This document shows positions 40,486 through 52,300 of a stretch of DNA of 64,000 bases, piece after piece; position 1 is the stretch's first letter; each line of letters opens with the position of its first letter. A program made the position numbers and the translations under genes. The stretch is from assembly GCA_026936335.1 (NCBI GenBank), contig JAPMXV010000072.1:1-64000 (forward strand), in the 5' to 3' direction. The notes beneath the pieces are model-generated. The model was not told the origin of the DNA, did no database searches, and was given only the letters and a program-made list of their open reading frames with translations. Source of the DNA: Mantamonas sphyraenae. Its lineage: Eukaryota > CRuMs > Mantamonadidae.

Positions 40486-43400
40486 ATGAGCAGCAGCGAC
40501 AAGCGCTTCAGGCTAAACACGGCCGTGCGCGTGCGACCTTTTTCCCAGGCCGAAAAGGATGTCAAGGCCGAGCTTGCGGTGCACATGTGGCACGGTCACG
40601 TGCGCGTTTCTGTGCCCGATTCCAGCCGCCTCGGCCTTGGTTCTATGTTTGACACGACCCATGCCGACCGGAAACAAAAGCAAACCGCGAGTTCGTCGGA
40701 GTCCGAAGAGCACGGTAAGGGAGCAAGGGCACAGTGGTGCTCAAGTGAGAGCAATGGGACACACACAGCTCACCCGGCCTGCCTGCAGATCGAACTGTCC
40801 AGGTGGACCACACGCTCTGGTCGTTCGACGGCCACACCGAAACAAATACAGGCCGTCTGGTGGACTCTGGCACGGGACGGTATGCGTCCAACACCCAAGT
40901 GTATAAAGATATGGGCCAGCCTGTCGTGGAGGGTGTATTGGGCGGCGTCGACCACACCTTGCTGGTCGGTGGCTACGCTGGCACGGGCAAGTGGCACACG
41001 TGCGTGGGCAATGCGCACGACAAAGGGTAGGTGAAAGGCAAAGCATCATCCGCAGGGCGGGAAGGCCCCACGTACATTGCAACCCCCCCCCGAGCTGACA
41101 CAGGGAGACCTCGTTTTTGGAACTGGGTTGCGACGGTTGCAACGGCAGCGTGTTTTTGATGATCCTGGAAGCCTTGCTAGAGCGGGTCAACAACTCCAAG
41201 ACATCCTTCAAGACATACCTAAGCATGGTGGAAGTCAACTCGGGACGCCTCAACGACCTATTTTATTCAGAGAGTGGCTACGAGGGCTCCGAAGCGGACA
41301 CGAGCGAGAGACGCAGACGGCACAAGAAGCGCGATGGCCACGGGGGCAACAGCTCGGGGTTGGACGACGACTCATCGCAACAAAGCACGCATGAACAAAG
41401 AGCAAGCGGGAAACACGAGCCACAGCTTGTGTTTGATGGCCAGCAGTGGCGTTTGGAAACAAACCCATCACCACAGGGCCAACGCAGCGCCGAAGAGGCA
41501 GGCGAGAGGAACTTGGAAAGGGCCATGGCGGAGTTGGAGAAACGTCGACCCTCGAACGCGTATCTGGAACGGGTGGACAGCGAGACACCGATCGAAGGGG
41601 TCATCCTCAACAATCACAGCAGCGCACGGGAACGTAGGACGTACAGGGAATCAGGGAGGGAGCACGGCGGTGGTGTGCACACCGTAGAGGAAGAGAACGA
41701 CCCCAGCACATGGGTGCCCATGGACAACAAGCACGTGGTGGCGAGCCAGAGTCCAAAGAAGCACACGCGAGCGTTGACATACAAACGGGTGCAGGTGTAC
41801 GACATGGACGACGTGCACACCTTTCTCCACAAAGCATGGAGCAAACGCAGCGAACCCGACGGACGGGTGGACAAAACACACCTCGTGTGCCTGGTTGAGC
41901 TGCACAAAGCAGCACACAAGTCCAGGCGCGGTACATATTATTCCAAACTGGCCATGTGCATTCTGGGTGCCGAGGAGGACCACGAAAAGCCACTGGACAG
42001 CGAGCTGTCTCGTCTGCAAACCCAATCAGTGAACCACAGCCTGTCTGTGTTGTCGTTTGTTCTTGAGGCGCTGTGCAATCGCAGCGTTGGCCTTCGCGTG
42101 CGCATCCCGTACCAGGAGAGCACGCTGACCTGGTTGCTGCGAGACACCTTGCAACCAGACTCCCATGCTGCCTATCTGGCCTGCGTGTCGCCGGCAGACA
42201 CAGAGGCGCCGCATTCGTTTCGCTCTCTCAATCTCATCGCGCACATCCAACGCGTAAAGACGCTGACCGTGGACACCAGCACCAGCACCAGCAACAGCAA
42301 CAGCAACAACAACAGCAACAGCAACAGCAATGCCGGGGTGTCCTCTTCATCTGCGAATGTGTCCTCGCTGGACGTAGGCGACGACGCATACTCAAGCTAC
42401 GGCAGCTTGCCCAGCGTAGCCGCGGGCGACAGCAACGCCTCACTGCATACACTTGGACGCGCGGAAAGTAGTGGCAGTGGCCCAGAGAGCCCGCAGCTGT
42501 CACGCATGAGCAGCGGCCTGCGCTCGTCCAGCATCAACAATACGCGACGGTACAGTTTCTACCGTGCGCAGTCGCGCAAGCGGCAGGCATCTTCAGGTGA
42601 CCTGGCACAGGAGAACCAAGACAAAGCCAACGACAGTGCAACCTACTCTCGGTTTGCACGTCTCATCCGCTCCAGCGGACCCAGAGTTTTCCTTACGCGT
42701 GCTCTCCTGGTCGAGCTGCGCCGCATCTACGTGGAAATGAGCTCACTCAGCGGCGACATGGACGTGGAGCACTTCATTGGTGCGTTGCAAACCCTTGGGC
42801 TGCGCCATTTCGTCAACCGCTGCAGCAGCGAGATTGCAGGCATGTTCCAAAAGTTCAATCTGTCGCGGTCGGGCCGTCTGAGCTTTGAGGAATTTGCGTT
42901 TGGCCTGGCCATGACCCTGCGCTCCAAGCTGGAGCCTCAAGGAGGCGAGGTGGACATGCTGTGGCAGATATGCTTTGGTTTGTTTGACCGAGACCAGGAT
43001 GGCCTGCTGAACAAGGAGGAAATGCGCGCTCTGCTGGTGGAACTGATTCCTGACGCAGCGGGGATGAACGGCGACGACACAGAAAACCAAGTGGACACCC
43101 GCCTGCTCAAGCTGTTCGACAATGCGGACGACGCCATGATGCTCGACGACGTCCAGTCGTTTGTGCTTGGCGACAAGCGGTTGGCGTCGATGTTTCGTTT
43201 TGCGCGCACGCGCGAGACCGAACAGCGCGAACTGCAGGACAAGCGCCAACGCATGCAAATGGGCCACTTGAGGCTGTCTTCATCAACCACGCGACACAAG
43301 CGGCCTGGAGCGGCCAAGAGTCAGCCAGGGGAGAACGCGGGCACGTCGCCATCCGCGCCATTTAACCCGTTGCATGTGCTGCCCACCATTCAGAGACAGC

Positions 43401-43780
43401 GTGCAAGCGAGGTTCGGTTTGGCGACCGTGTGCAGACCATGACGGATGAGGAAGAGGAAGAGCTGCGCCGCGGCGTCGTCAGCCGCGAGGGTAGTCTGGT
43501 ACGGCGTTCGTCATCGTCCAGGCACAGCGGACGAGGCCTGGTAGTGGAGAGGCAGAACAGCGCACAAATGCTGTCATCGCTGGCATCCCGTGGCATGTTT
43601 GGAGAAGAGTTTCGCTTCTCGGCAGGCCGTCTGGGCATGCGCAAGCTTCTGGACAGCGGCCTCGCCAAGGAGGAACAAAGCGAGTATGTCAACACGGGAG
43701 TGTACCCTGTGACGCGAACGGTGCACATTGGGCGCAAGAAACGCAAAAAGAAGAAGAAGAAGCGCAAGACGGAGGATTGA
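40486..43780 (+). CDS. degenerate kinesin motor fused to EF-hands
   Basis: Exons 40486-40714, 40789-41026 and 41104-43780 give 1047 aa, phases closed. Kinesin features include R-V-R-P-F near the start, a P-loop-like G-Y-A-G-T-G-K-W-H-T (~137-146) and Y-L-S-M-V-E-V-N-S-G-R-L-N-D-L. Further on is I-P-Y-Q-E-S-T-L-T-W-L-L-R-D-T-L, the alpha-6-like segment. Key motor residues are lost: the P-loop ends GKW instead of GK(T/S), the SSRSH switch I is absent and DLAGSE is replaced. It is therefore a probable pseudomotor. Large Arg/Glu-rich inserts interrupt the motor. A Ser/Asn repeat (42280-42330) leads to an EF-hand region. One canonical loop, D-R-D-Q-D-G-L-L-N-K-E-E, lies at ~783-794; flanking EF-hands are degenerate. 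The C-terminus is a Lys/Arg run. Confidence 0.82.
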
Positions 43781-43827
43781 ATGAATGCACGTCGGGCGTC
43801 CACTTCATGTGCGCATTCACACTGTGC

Positions 43828-44541
43828 TCACTGCGTGTCGTTGGCGGCCAGGAACTTGCGGATGCGCTGCAGGAGCTCCGATTTGACATTGTCTGGGATC
43901 GTGGCACGCCCACGGGGAATAATTTCGGCCACCAGATCGTCTGTGTGTTGTGAAATGGACGCAAAAGTGTTCCAGAGCCGAGGTTGGTGGATGTCAGCGC
44001 TTGTGCAAAGGGTGTGTGTGTGCACACGGACACGGCGGGCAGTTGCACAAAGTCGAGGCGCCAAAACCAAAACGGAAACGCACCCACGGTGGTGTTCTCC
44101 AGACCCTTGCTGCGAATGACCTCTGTACTCAACGAACGAGCCAAACGTGTGATGAAGAATTTCAATGCGATGGGGGCGGGTGTGAGCTGGCCTGCGTGGA
44201 GAAGGCTGTGAGGAGTGTGCGGGGTGAGGAAGAGCGCCACTGACCTCGGCAGTATTGCTTCAGCTCGTCCTTCCAGCCGCTCTCGACCAAGCGAGTACGC
44301 AGCAGCTCCTTGAGACTGGTTTAAAACATCCATGCCCGGTGTACAAACAGCAATGAGGCAGCAGCAGACGTGAGACGAGTGGACGGGTGTCAGCAAGGGG
44401 TCTCCTCTCTCAAGCAAAACGAGAAACGGGCGCGACCTACATCTCCTTCTCGCCAGACTCCACCAGCTTCTGGTTGATGGTCGCACGGATCTGCGCGTCC
44501 TTGATCTTCCTATCCGATCTGTACGTGGTCGCGTGTGCCAT
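43828..44541 (-). CDS. ENY2: ENY2/Sus1, SAGA DUB-module and TREX-2 subunit
   Basis: Four short exons, 44541-44441, 44315-44245, 44122-44084 and 43940-43828, give 107 aa with all phases closed (ENY2 ~101 aa). The reconstructed chain runs through [31 protein letters not shown] and D-D-L-V-A-E-I. It finishes with [13 protein letters not shown], the standard ENY2 order. The protein is all-helical and wraps around Sgf11 in the histone H2B deubiquitinating module and around Sac3/GANP in mRNA export. Three introns in 0.7 kb is unusually dense for this window, and yeast SUS1 is also intron-rich. Confidence 0.94.
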
Positions 44542-44761
44542 GATGAACGTTCCGGAGGAGTCAGTATGCAAGGTTGCTGCGTTTGTAGGTCGCCGTTGAT
44601 CTCACACCAGCGACGGCGGGCCACTACCGAGTGTTCATGCACACCTGGTCCAACAACAATCACAATGAATGGGAACAACGACGACGGCGTGCTCTCCCCT
44701 CGCAACTCACTCGCTCATCTCCACAAACGATTTTTGTTTGCTGCCTCGCCGCGCGTCCCCA

Positions 44762-45721
44762 CTACAGCTCCACCTCGACGGACCCTTCCTCATTCACCAC
44801 CACGCTGTTGTAATGCTCCCCCGAACGGATGAGCTGCCTGTGGTACGAGAGCTGGATGGCCCCCTCTCGATCATACTGGTCGCCAAACTCGAGTGGCTCC
44901 GCGTTGGCCTGATGGACGATGATGCGGCGCTGCAACAGACTGCTCAGAGCCATCAGCTCCACGTTTCCTCCCCATACAGGTCGCTGTTCCATGTCGTCGC
45001 AGTAAGCCTGATATTGCTCGCCAGACAAGCCGTCGCCAGTTGCCTCGTCCACAAGAAACGACCCGTACTCGCTTTCCCTGTCACGCAGATGCTCGGCCAC
45101 CATGCGACGTACTTCTTTCTGCGTTGTGTCATTGTCCAGCTGCAACGCCACCGCCGCAAACATGCAGTTGCCGTCTGCCGGTACCGCTCTGATCTTCAGA
45201 CCCTGCTCCCGCACCTGCTTTTCCAGCTGTTCCATTTCCACGACTCCTGGGTCAGGCCCGGCTTCCTCTTCTGCCTGCTTCACTCTTTCCATCAGTTCCT
45301 TCTCCTCTTGCGCCTTCTTTGCGCGTCGTTTTTGTGCACGGGACTGCTTCTTGCCCCCTTTCGGGTTTGCATACAGTCCTCCTCCCATCATGTCCTGTTG
45401 CGATTCCTCGTTGGCGCTGCTGTTGTTGGTTGTGTTGCTCTCCTCACTGCTGCTGCTACTGCTGCTGTTGCTGGTCGCTGTTGCCTCGCTGCTGCTTGCA
45501 CCAGCACCCTCGCCGTCTGCATCCGTGTCAAATCCTGCTTCGCGCAGCTCCTCCTTGTGTTTGGCATCCATCTCGGCCATGAGCTCGTCACACCGCTGCC
45601 TCACCGCTTTCTTGTCCCGCTTGGCAGCGCTGCCCTTCATGCGTTGGATCTGCTTCCTCAGTTCCTTCTTCTCCGCACGATGCCGAGTCTTCATCGCCTC
45701 CATGTCCTCAGTGTCTTCCAT
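44762..45721 (-). CDS. OTUD6B: OTU-domain deubiquitinase, OTUD6-like
   Basis: Single exon, 319 aa, ATG 45721. The N-terminal half is charged and helical with Ser/Asn-rich linkers (R-H-R-A-E-K-K-E-L-R-K-Q-I, an OTUD6 signature) and K-Q-S-R-A-Q-K-R-R. The C-terminal OTU domain has the catalytic D-G-N-C-M-F (Asp183, Cys186) and the histidine in G-E-H-Y-N-S-V (His303). A W-G-G-N-V-E-L-M-A-L-S motif lies between. OTUD6 proteins cleave ubiquitin chains and associate with translation initiation factors and ribosomes in animals. It is divergent to the TMEM41-like gene, 128 bp apart. Confidence 0.92.
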   Translation of the reverse strand: MEDTEDMEAMKTRHRAEKKELRKQIQRMKGSAAKRDKKAVRQRCDELMAEMDAKHKEELREAGFDTDADGEGAGASSSEATATSNSSSSSSSEESNTTNNSSANEESQQDMMGGGLYANPKGGKKQSRAQKRRAKKAQEEKELMERVKQAEEEAGPDPGVVEMEQLEKQVREQGLKIRAVPADGNCMFAAVALQLDNDTTQKEVRRMVAEHLRDRESEYGSFLVDEATGDGLSGEQYQAYCDDMEQRPVWGGNVELMALSSLLQRRIIVHQANAEPLEFGDQYDREGAIQLSYHRQLIRSGEHYNSVVVNEEGSVEVEL

Positions 45722-45849
45722 TTGTCAAAGTGTGATTGATTTGGATTTTGTGTGTGTGCGTGTGCGCGTGTGTGCAGCAGAGTGCGGAGCGGAGGCCCTT
45801 TCCCACCCAGCTCAAATTCCCATCCCTTGAACGCCTGCCCCTTTCCCGG

Positions 45850-46819
45850 ATGGCAGAGCCCATTGACGACAACGCTTCCGTTGCGTCTGCGCACTCTGTG
45901 CACTCGCGTGCTTCCTCGCTACCGGCGTCGGTTGCTTCCAGACCAGTGTCGTTGAAAGCAGACCCCGCTCCCGCGGCTCCCGTCGCCATGCGCAACCAAC
46001 GAGGTGTCCTCCTACGTCTCATCCTCCTCTTCTCCCTCTTTTCTCTCTTTCCTTTTTCTGTATTTTACGCGCGTGTTCCCACCCATGCAGGCAGACCAGC
46101 TGCAGCATGTCCGGCTCCCACGCAACCTGGCGCAGCTGAAGAAGCTCGACGTGGCCATCCAGGAGCACAGAGACAAGCACTTTGGCCACGTTCTGTTTTC
46201 CTACGTCATCCTTTACATCTTCCTGCAGGCCTTTGCCATCCCGGGCTCGGCGTTCCTCTCTGTCCTTGGCGGCGCTCTCTTTGGCATGCTGGGCGGCTTT
46301 GTCATCGTGACACTGTGTGCAACCATGGGTGCCACTGCTTGCTATTGTCTCAGCTGGCTGCTGTGCCGTGGCCTCGTTCGCGCCTGGTTCCCCAAGCTCC
46401 TTGCTGACGTCGACGCCCTCGTAGCCGGCCACCGTACAAACTTCCTCCTCATCCTCTCTGTGCGCGTGTCTCCGGTCGTGCCCAACTGGTTCCTCAATAT
46501 CAGCGCCCCGGTCGTCGGTGTGCCCATCCACATCTTCATGGCTGCTAGTGTAGTCGGGCTGATGCCCGCCGCCTTTCTCTGCGTGCAAATGGGTCTTACT
46601 CTGCAGCACATCACCACGGCTCGGTTTGATTCTCGCACGTACCTCATGCTCTTTTCTCTTATGCTCGTCCTCCTCATACCTGCCCTCTGGGGAGGCAAGA
46701 AGCTGCGCAAGGCTCGCAAGGACGCCACAAAGGCCAAAGACACCGATGCCCCTGCAAGCACAGATGCAACCAGTGGGAGTGGCACAGCGGAGGAGGAGAA
46801 AGTCAAGGAAGCCCAATGA
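45850..46819 (+). CDS. TMEM41: VTT/DedA membrane protein, TMEM41-like
   Basis: Exons 45850-46003 and 46095-46819 give 292 aa (donor GTGTCC, acceptor GGCAG, phase 1). A Ser-rich N-terminal tail precedes the VTT core. F-A-I-P-G-S-A-F-L-S-V-L-G-G starts the first re-entrant segment. The second half has R-V-S-P-V-V-P-N-W-F-L-N-I-S-A-P-V-V-G-V-P, matching the TMEM41 signature PNWF.NI.SPV..VP. TMEM41B and VMP1 are ER phospholipid scramblases needed for autophagosome and lipid-droplet biogenesis. The C-terminus is Lys-rich and cytosolic. The gene is followed 71 bp later on the same strand by the gp78-like gene. Confidence 0.92.
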
Positions 46820-46890
46820 AGTCCAGTGATTGTGCAATGCAATGCAATCGCCCCGGTCCACCCAACCTTTTCCACGCCGCCGCTGCACCC

Positions 46891-49185
46891 ATGGCTGTGT
46901 CTTCGTTCACCTGGTTCACTGTGTTCAACGTAGTCGCCACGGCGGCTGTGTTGCACCACTCGGGTGTAGCCACTGCGCCCGCAGCCAATGTGGTGGCTCG
47001 CATCCTGCGAAGCAACCTCAAAACCCTGGCCTGCGTCAGCATGGCTTTCAACATCCTCCTCCTGTTTGGCAAGCTCATGATCATGCTCTTTTTCGGCGAA
47101 TTCCGCAGCGGCAATCCCATTGACGAACGCAAGGTGAGTGTGCGGCTGTGTAATGTCCTGACCTGGCTCTTCCGTCTAACGATGAGTGCCCTCGATGGTT
47201 CTTTCCCCCCCCCCCGCAGAAACTGCATGACCAACTGTCCATGTTTGTCATGACCAAGATTGTCTTTGTGGGCGCTGTGTTGGACAACGAATTGCGGGAG
47301 GTCCTTGTTTGGGGCTGCTGGTTTGCGCTCACGGGCTTCCTCCGCGCGATGGTCCTCATGGCCAGTTTGCGCTTCCAACATGTACGTTTGTGGCGGTGCA
47401 ACATCGCCCGTGCTCTTGTGTGCTCCCACAGCATCGCACCCGTGTCCCTTTTGCATGCATATGTTCCGCCAGGCCTCTTGTCGCTGTCCGGTTGTGCCAC
47501 GTCACCGACGGAAATGGGAGTCGCCAGCCCCACGGCCGTTTTGCCCCGCGCAGCAAACAAACGACTGTGCACGCAACACACACACTGACGCACGCCTCAC
47601 ACGAAATGTTGCGCAGTTGCATCTGGCGGTGAACACCAGCATGCGAAACCACATGTGGGTGATGTTGCTCCTGGGCCTTGTTCTGGTGGCCGACGTGGCC
47701 TGCGTGTACCTTTGCGTGAGCGTGGTGGGCGATGCAGGCATGTCTGTGCTCCTCCTCCTCCTCTACGAGTGCGTGTCACTGTCGTTTGCCCTTCTTCAGG
47801 TGCTGGCCAAGTATACCATCGACATGGTTGAGCAGTTTGGGCCCGGTGTGCGTGATCTGCAGAGCTGGATGTTCTTCAGCGACGTGGTGCCCGAGCTGCT
47901 GGACAATGTGGCCACTATGCTCCACTTCCTTCACATCATCTCTCTCCACGGCCTCTCCTCCTTCAACCTCATCGACGCCGTGCTCCTCCTGAACATGAAG
48001 AACCTGTACTTGAGCGTGCGTGCCAAGCTGCGCGACGTACAAAAGTACTTTCAGCTCACGCGCTCCATCGACATGCAACTGCCCGACGCCACCGCCGAGG
48101 AGCTGGCCGCCCACGATGAATGTGTCATCTGCATGGACAAGATGACGAGTGCCAAAAAGCTGCCCTGCGGCCACCTCTACCACTTGGCCTGTATCCGCGA
48201 ATGGTACCGCAACAGCCCCACCAACTCGTGTCCGCTGTGCCGCGACTCGACTGAAGACGAGACACAAGGCGATGGCGAAGACCAAGCCGCTGGTGCAGGT
48301 CCGGCTGGGCAGCAACAGCAACTGCAGCAGGCCCAAGCGCAGGCCGCGGCCGCCGGCCTGGGCCAACTGCATCCTATGCTGATGAACATGCCTGCAATCA
48401 TGCAGGGGCAGGGGCAGGGAATGGGCATGGGCATGGGCATGGGAATGGGCCCGTTTGCCTTTCAATTCAACCTAGGACATGTCCACCTTCCGCAAGCGGG
48501 GCCGTTTCCTGCGCAGATGGCACAGCAAGCTAACCAAGCCATGAACATGCAACATCAACATCAACATCAACATCAACACCAACACCAGCCCCAGCAGGCA
48601 CAGGGACAAGAGATCCCAGACGAACAACTTGCACAGGTGCCCAACGAGCTTGTGGCCCAAATCCGCGAGGTGTTGCCCCACGTCCCTGAACGTGTCATTC
48701 GCAGCGACCTCCTCATCACCCATAGTGTCGACGAAACAATCGATGGCCTCTTAAACGGGCGTGTCGGTTGGAGCATGGCAAACGACGCTCCCGAGGCACA
48801 GCCGTCCTCCCCGGTCATGGCCACGACACACCCATCATCCGATGCCACCATGCCTGGCAGTCCATCGGCAGAGGCCACTGTGGCCACGGTCCAAGCACAC
48901 GTGCAGGAGTCGCCACAACCATCCGTCTCTTCCAGTGCCAGCAACACCAACGCTACCACCACTACCTCCACCACCTCCTCCTCGTCCACGACGACCCCCG
49001 ACCTGACTACTGCTCTTCCCACCGACGAATCCAACGACGACAACAACTCGGCCCAGCGGGAAGAGCAAGTGGTCGTCATGGATTCTGCAGAAGAGCGCAG
49101 GCAAAAGGTGCTCGCGGCAGCTCTGCGAAGGAGGACCAACACATCAACATCACCACCTTCTCCTGAATCACCAGGCACAATGTAG
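46891..49185 (+). CDS. AMFR: ER-membrane RING E3 ligase, gp78/AMFR-like
   Basis: Exons 46891-47133, 47220-47381 and 47617-49185 give 657 aa (GTGAGT and GTACGT donors, phase 0). Six or so hydrophobic helices occupy residues 1-~270. A RING-H2 finger lies at about 303-342: C-V-I-C, C-G-H-L-Y-H, C-I-R-E-W-Y and C-P-L-C. A Gln/Ala and Met/Gly-rich linker (QQ..., GQGMGMGMG) follows. A CUE domain at about 476-517 (V-P-N-E-L-V-A-Q-I-R-E-V-L-P-H-V-P) binds ubiquitin. This is the gp78 order (TM-RING-CUE). It would ubiquitinate ER-associated degradation substrates. Its stop is 24 bp from the convergent SNF2 stop. Confidence 0.93.
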
Positions 49186-49209
49186 GTCGCCCTTCCCTGC
49201 TGTTTGTGT

Positions 49210-49313
49210 TCATTCGGCCCATCGCACCCTCTTCTGGTCACCGCCTTCCCCCTGCGACGCCTCCGACTCTTCCTCGTCGCGATCTCTCTTGAAAGACACC
49301 TGAGCACTCGTCG

Positions 49314-49354
<41 letters not shown>

Positions 49355-52300
49355 ACGTCGTGGTCGATGTCGACGTGGTTGTCGCGAGTCGGCCTTCCTG
49401 GCCCGTGCTACCAATGTGGACGATGCCTGCACGCGCATCTACGCGTCCTGCCGAACTTGCTTGCACCATGGACATGAGATCCCGGATGCGCTTGGCACGC
49501 AGCTCTCGGCGAGCTTGCAGCGTCAACACACTGCTTTGCTCCATGTTGGCCAGGTCCTCGTGCGACTGACTGTCGTGCAGCTCGTAGATCTTCTCCTCAA
49601 TCGAGTCTTTGATGATCACACGCTCCACATGCACCGCCCAGTGTTGACCGATGCGGTGTGCCCGAGCCATGGCCTGCTGTTCCATCGACACACTCATCAT
49701 GGGGTCAAGCAGAAACACGTATGTGGCCGGCACCAAATGCAATCCGCACGCGGCCATCTTTGTGCTCATCAGAATCACGTTGCAGCTCTTGCTTTCCAGG
49801 AATCGTGCCACGTTCTTCCTTCGTGCGTTTGCCGTCACACGCGGACTAAACTCCACATACTCAATGCCTCCGTGCGACAGCTGCGACGCCATCATTTGCA
49901 GCATCTCGTTGAACTGCGAAAACACAATGGCCTTGACTGGCCGTGCGCCCACGGCCATCGGCGCCTCGGCTTCGTCCTGGCCCAGCAGTCGTTTCTTCAG
50001 AGCACGAAGACGCCGCATCACATAGTTGATTTTGCTCGACGTTGACTCGCGGATGTATGTCCCACGAGCTTCAGCCTCTGCCTGTTCCTCCGCCATCGCC
50101 TCTGCAAGTTCAGACGCGTCGTACGTCACCGTCGATCGAGTTTCCACAGTTGTCGACTGCCCATCTGCGCCACCGGTCTCTTCTGTATCCATCGAAGCAA
50201 AAGGCGATGAAGAGGAGGACGACGAGGTGTCACCACCTCCGCCTCCACCTGCGGCAGAGGCGTTGAGCACCGTGCGCCGCGTCACTTCCATACGCCGCGG
50301 CTCCTGCAAGTGGCACAGCTCGCCCATATGCACCCCATGACGGCACTTGGGACACGGCACCGTCAGCTTTTCAAACTCGATAAAGTACTCGCTGAGGCAG
50401 GAGTTGCAGAACATGTGGCCGCAGGTAGTGATCACAGGGTGCTCCATCGGTTCCATGCAGATGGGACACGCTGCGCTCTCGTGCTGCGACGGATTGCGGA
50501 TGACGTCAATCACGTGTGCTACGTAGTCCTCCGTGCTGCCGTTGTGGATCATGCGCTGCCTCAGCTGCTCCGGTGTCAGCGAGATGGTCAGCAACGTCGA
50601 ACGCTTGATGGCTCCGTGGCAGCATGCAATGCGCAGATCCGCAATGGCCTGTTCAGCTTGGATGTTGTTCTTTGGATGCAACAGGCTGGCCCTGCTGTGC
50701 GCCGTGTGCTCCTCCAGATTGCGTTTGATGAACCCGGCAATCTGGTCGTGGATCGTCTGCTCGGACGTCGTGAATCCCAGCTTCACCGTTTGGATGTGCA
50801 ACGGAGGCAGCGCCACAATGCTCTTGGGGTGGCGCATGATCATCAACTCGGCCAGCTGCTGAAGCCGCTTGCGTCCCAACTCGTCCCCCACGCCCACAGG
50901 GCCCACGATACCGCTTTGCCACGCCGCCTTTGTGTCGTACGGCGCAGCGCCCAGCCATCGAAGCTCTCCGTATAACTCGCTCAGGTTGCGCACAATCGGC
51001 GTACCCGTACACACCCATTTGCGCTCGCAGACAAGCGCTTCGCATGCCAGATTGACGTTCTTGGCAAAGGACGCCTTGCCACGCACCTCGTGGCCCTCGT
51101 CCAGCACTACACGCAGCCAATGCACGTTCACCAGCGTGTGCAGGCACGGGTCCCATTTGAGCGTGTTGTACGTGCAGAGAACCACATCGTACCCAGCCAG
51201 CTCTCGAGCACGCGCACCACTCTCTCGCTTGTACACTTTCACGCGCAGCGACGGGCAGTGTGTCTCGATTTCCTTGCGCCACTGGTCCATCAGCGTGCTC
51301 GGCACGACGATCAGCGTGGCTCCGCTACCTTCGCGCTTTTCCAGTTCCCACCGGTACCACAGCTTGGACTGCTGTCTCCCGTACTTGCCTGTGCCCGAGT
51401 CCATCTCTGCCAACGAAGGAAGCGTCTGGGTGCGCTCGCCCTTCTCCTTGGAGAGCAGCACCAGCGACAGGCACATCAGCGTTTTGCCAAGGCCCATCGA
51501 TTCGCACAGCATCCCTCCACGCACACCTTGTCCAGGCACAGGCACCTGCTCCGGCGCCACAAGGGCGTCTGAATACAGGCACACGCTGTACTCCTGCCCA
51601 GTCAGCGTGCGCACGCGCTGCCACATCGGGTCAGCCTCGAAATTGCGCGGCTCTTGTTCTCGCTTGACCATCCAGTCCAGCGTCTGCCTCTGAAAGTCAT
51701 ACAGCTGTGTTGCCAACGTCCGTGGCTGCTCGCACATGTCTGTGTGCTTGGCTGCGCCCGCCTGCAGTACGGCTTCGACGTCCAGCGGGCTGCCAAAGGC
51801 GCTTTCATCGTCCGCAATACTCTCGAGACGTGGATGCTGCGTGCAACCCACTACACAGCACCATCCACTGCGCCAATTGTCGGGCACACGCGTACACGCC
51901 TCGCCGTCGATTTCCAGGTGTGTCACAATGTTTGTGAGCGACCCGTGCACCGGCAAAGGCCGCTCTGGCAGTGTGCTCGCCTGCAAACCGTGCGCAGCCT
52001 TGAGCAGCCGATCACCCAAGAGGACGTAAACGCGCACCACCAGTGGGCGCACGCTCAATACCACGCTGTACGTGTGCGCCAAGTGCTGCGGATCGCCACA
52101 CTTGCGCATTAGCGCGTACAGAACGCATTTGGTGCTTGTCGGCAGCGGCGCTTTGCCCCATGCAAGCTTTACCAGGGCTTGACCCGCTCGCTGGTGCTCT
52201 TCGGGCATGCTCTCCAGCGTGTGAACGGTCAAGAACCGCCCGCGTTTCCGCCGGTTCTCTCCAAACAGCAGCACGCGGTCGCCCACCTGCACGTCCACCT

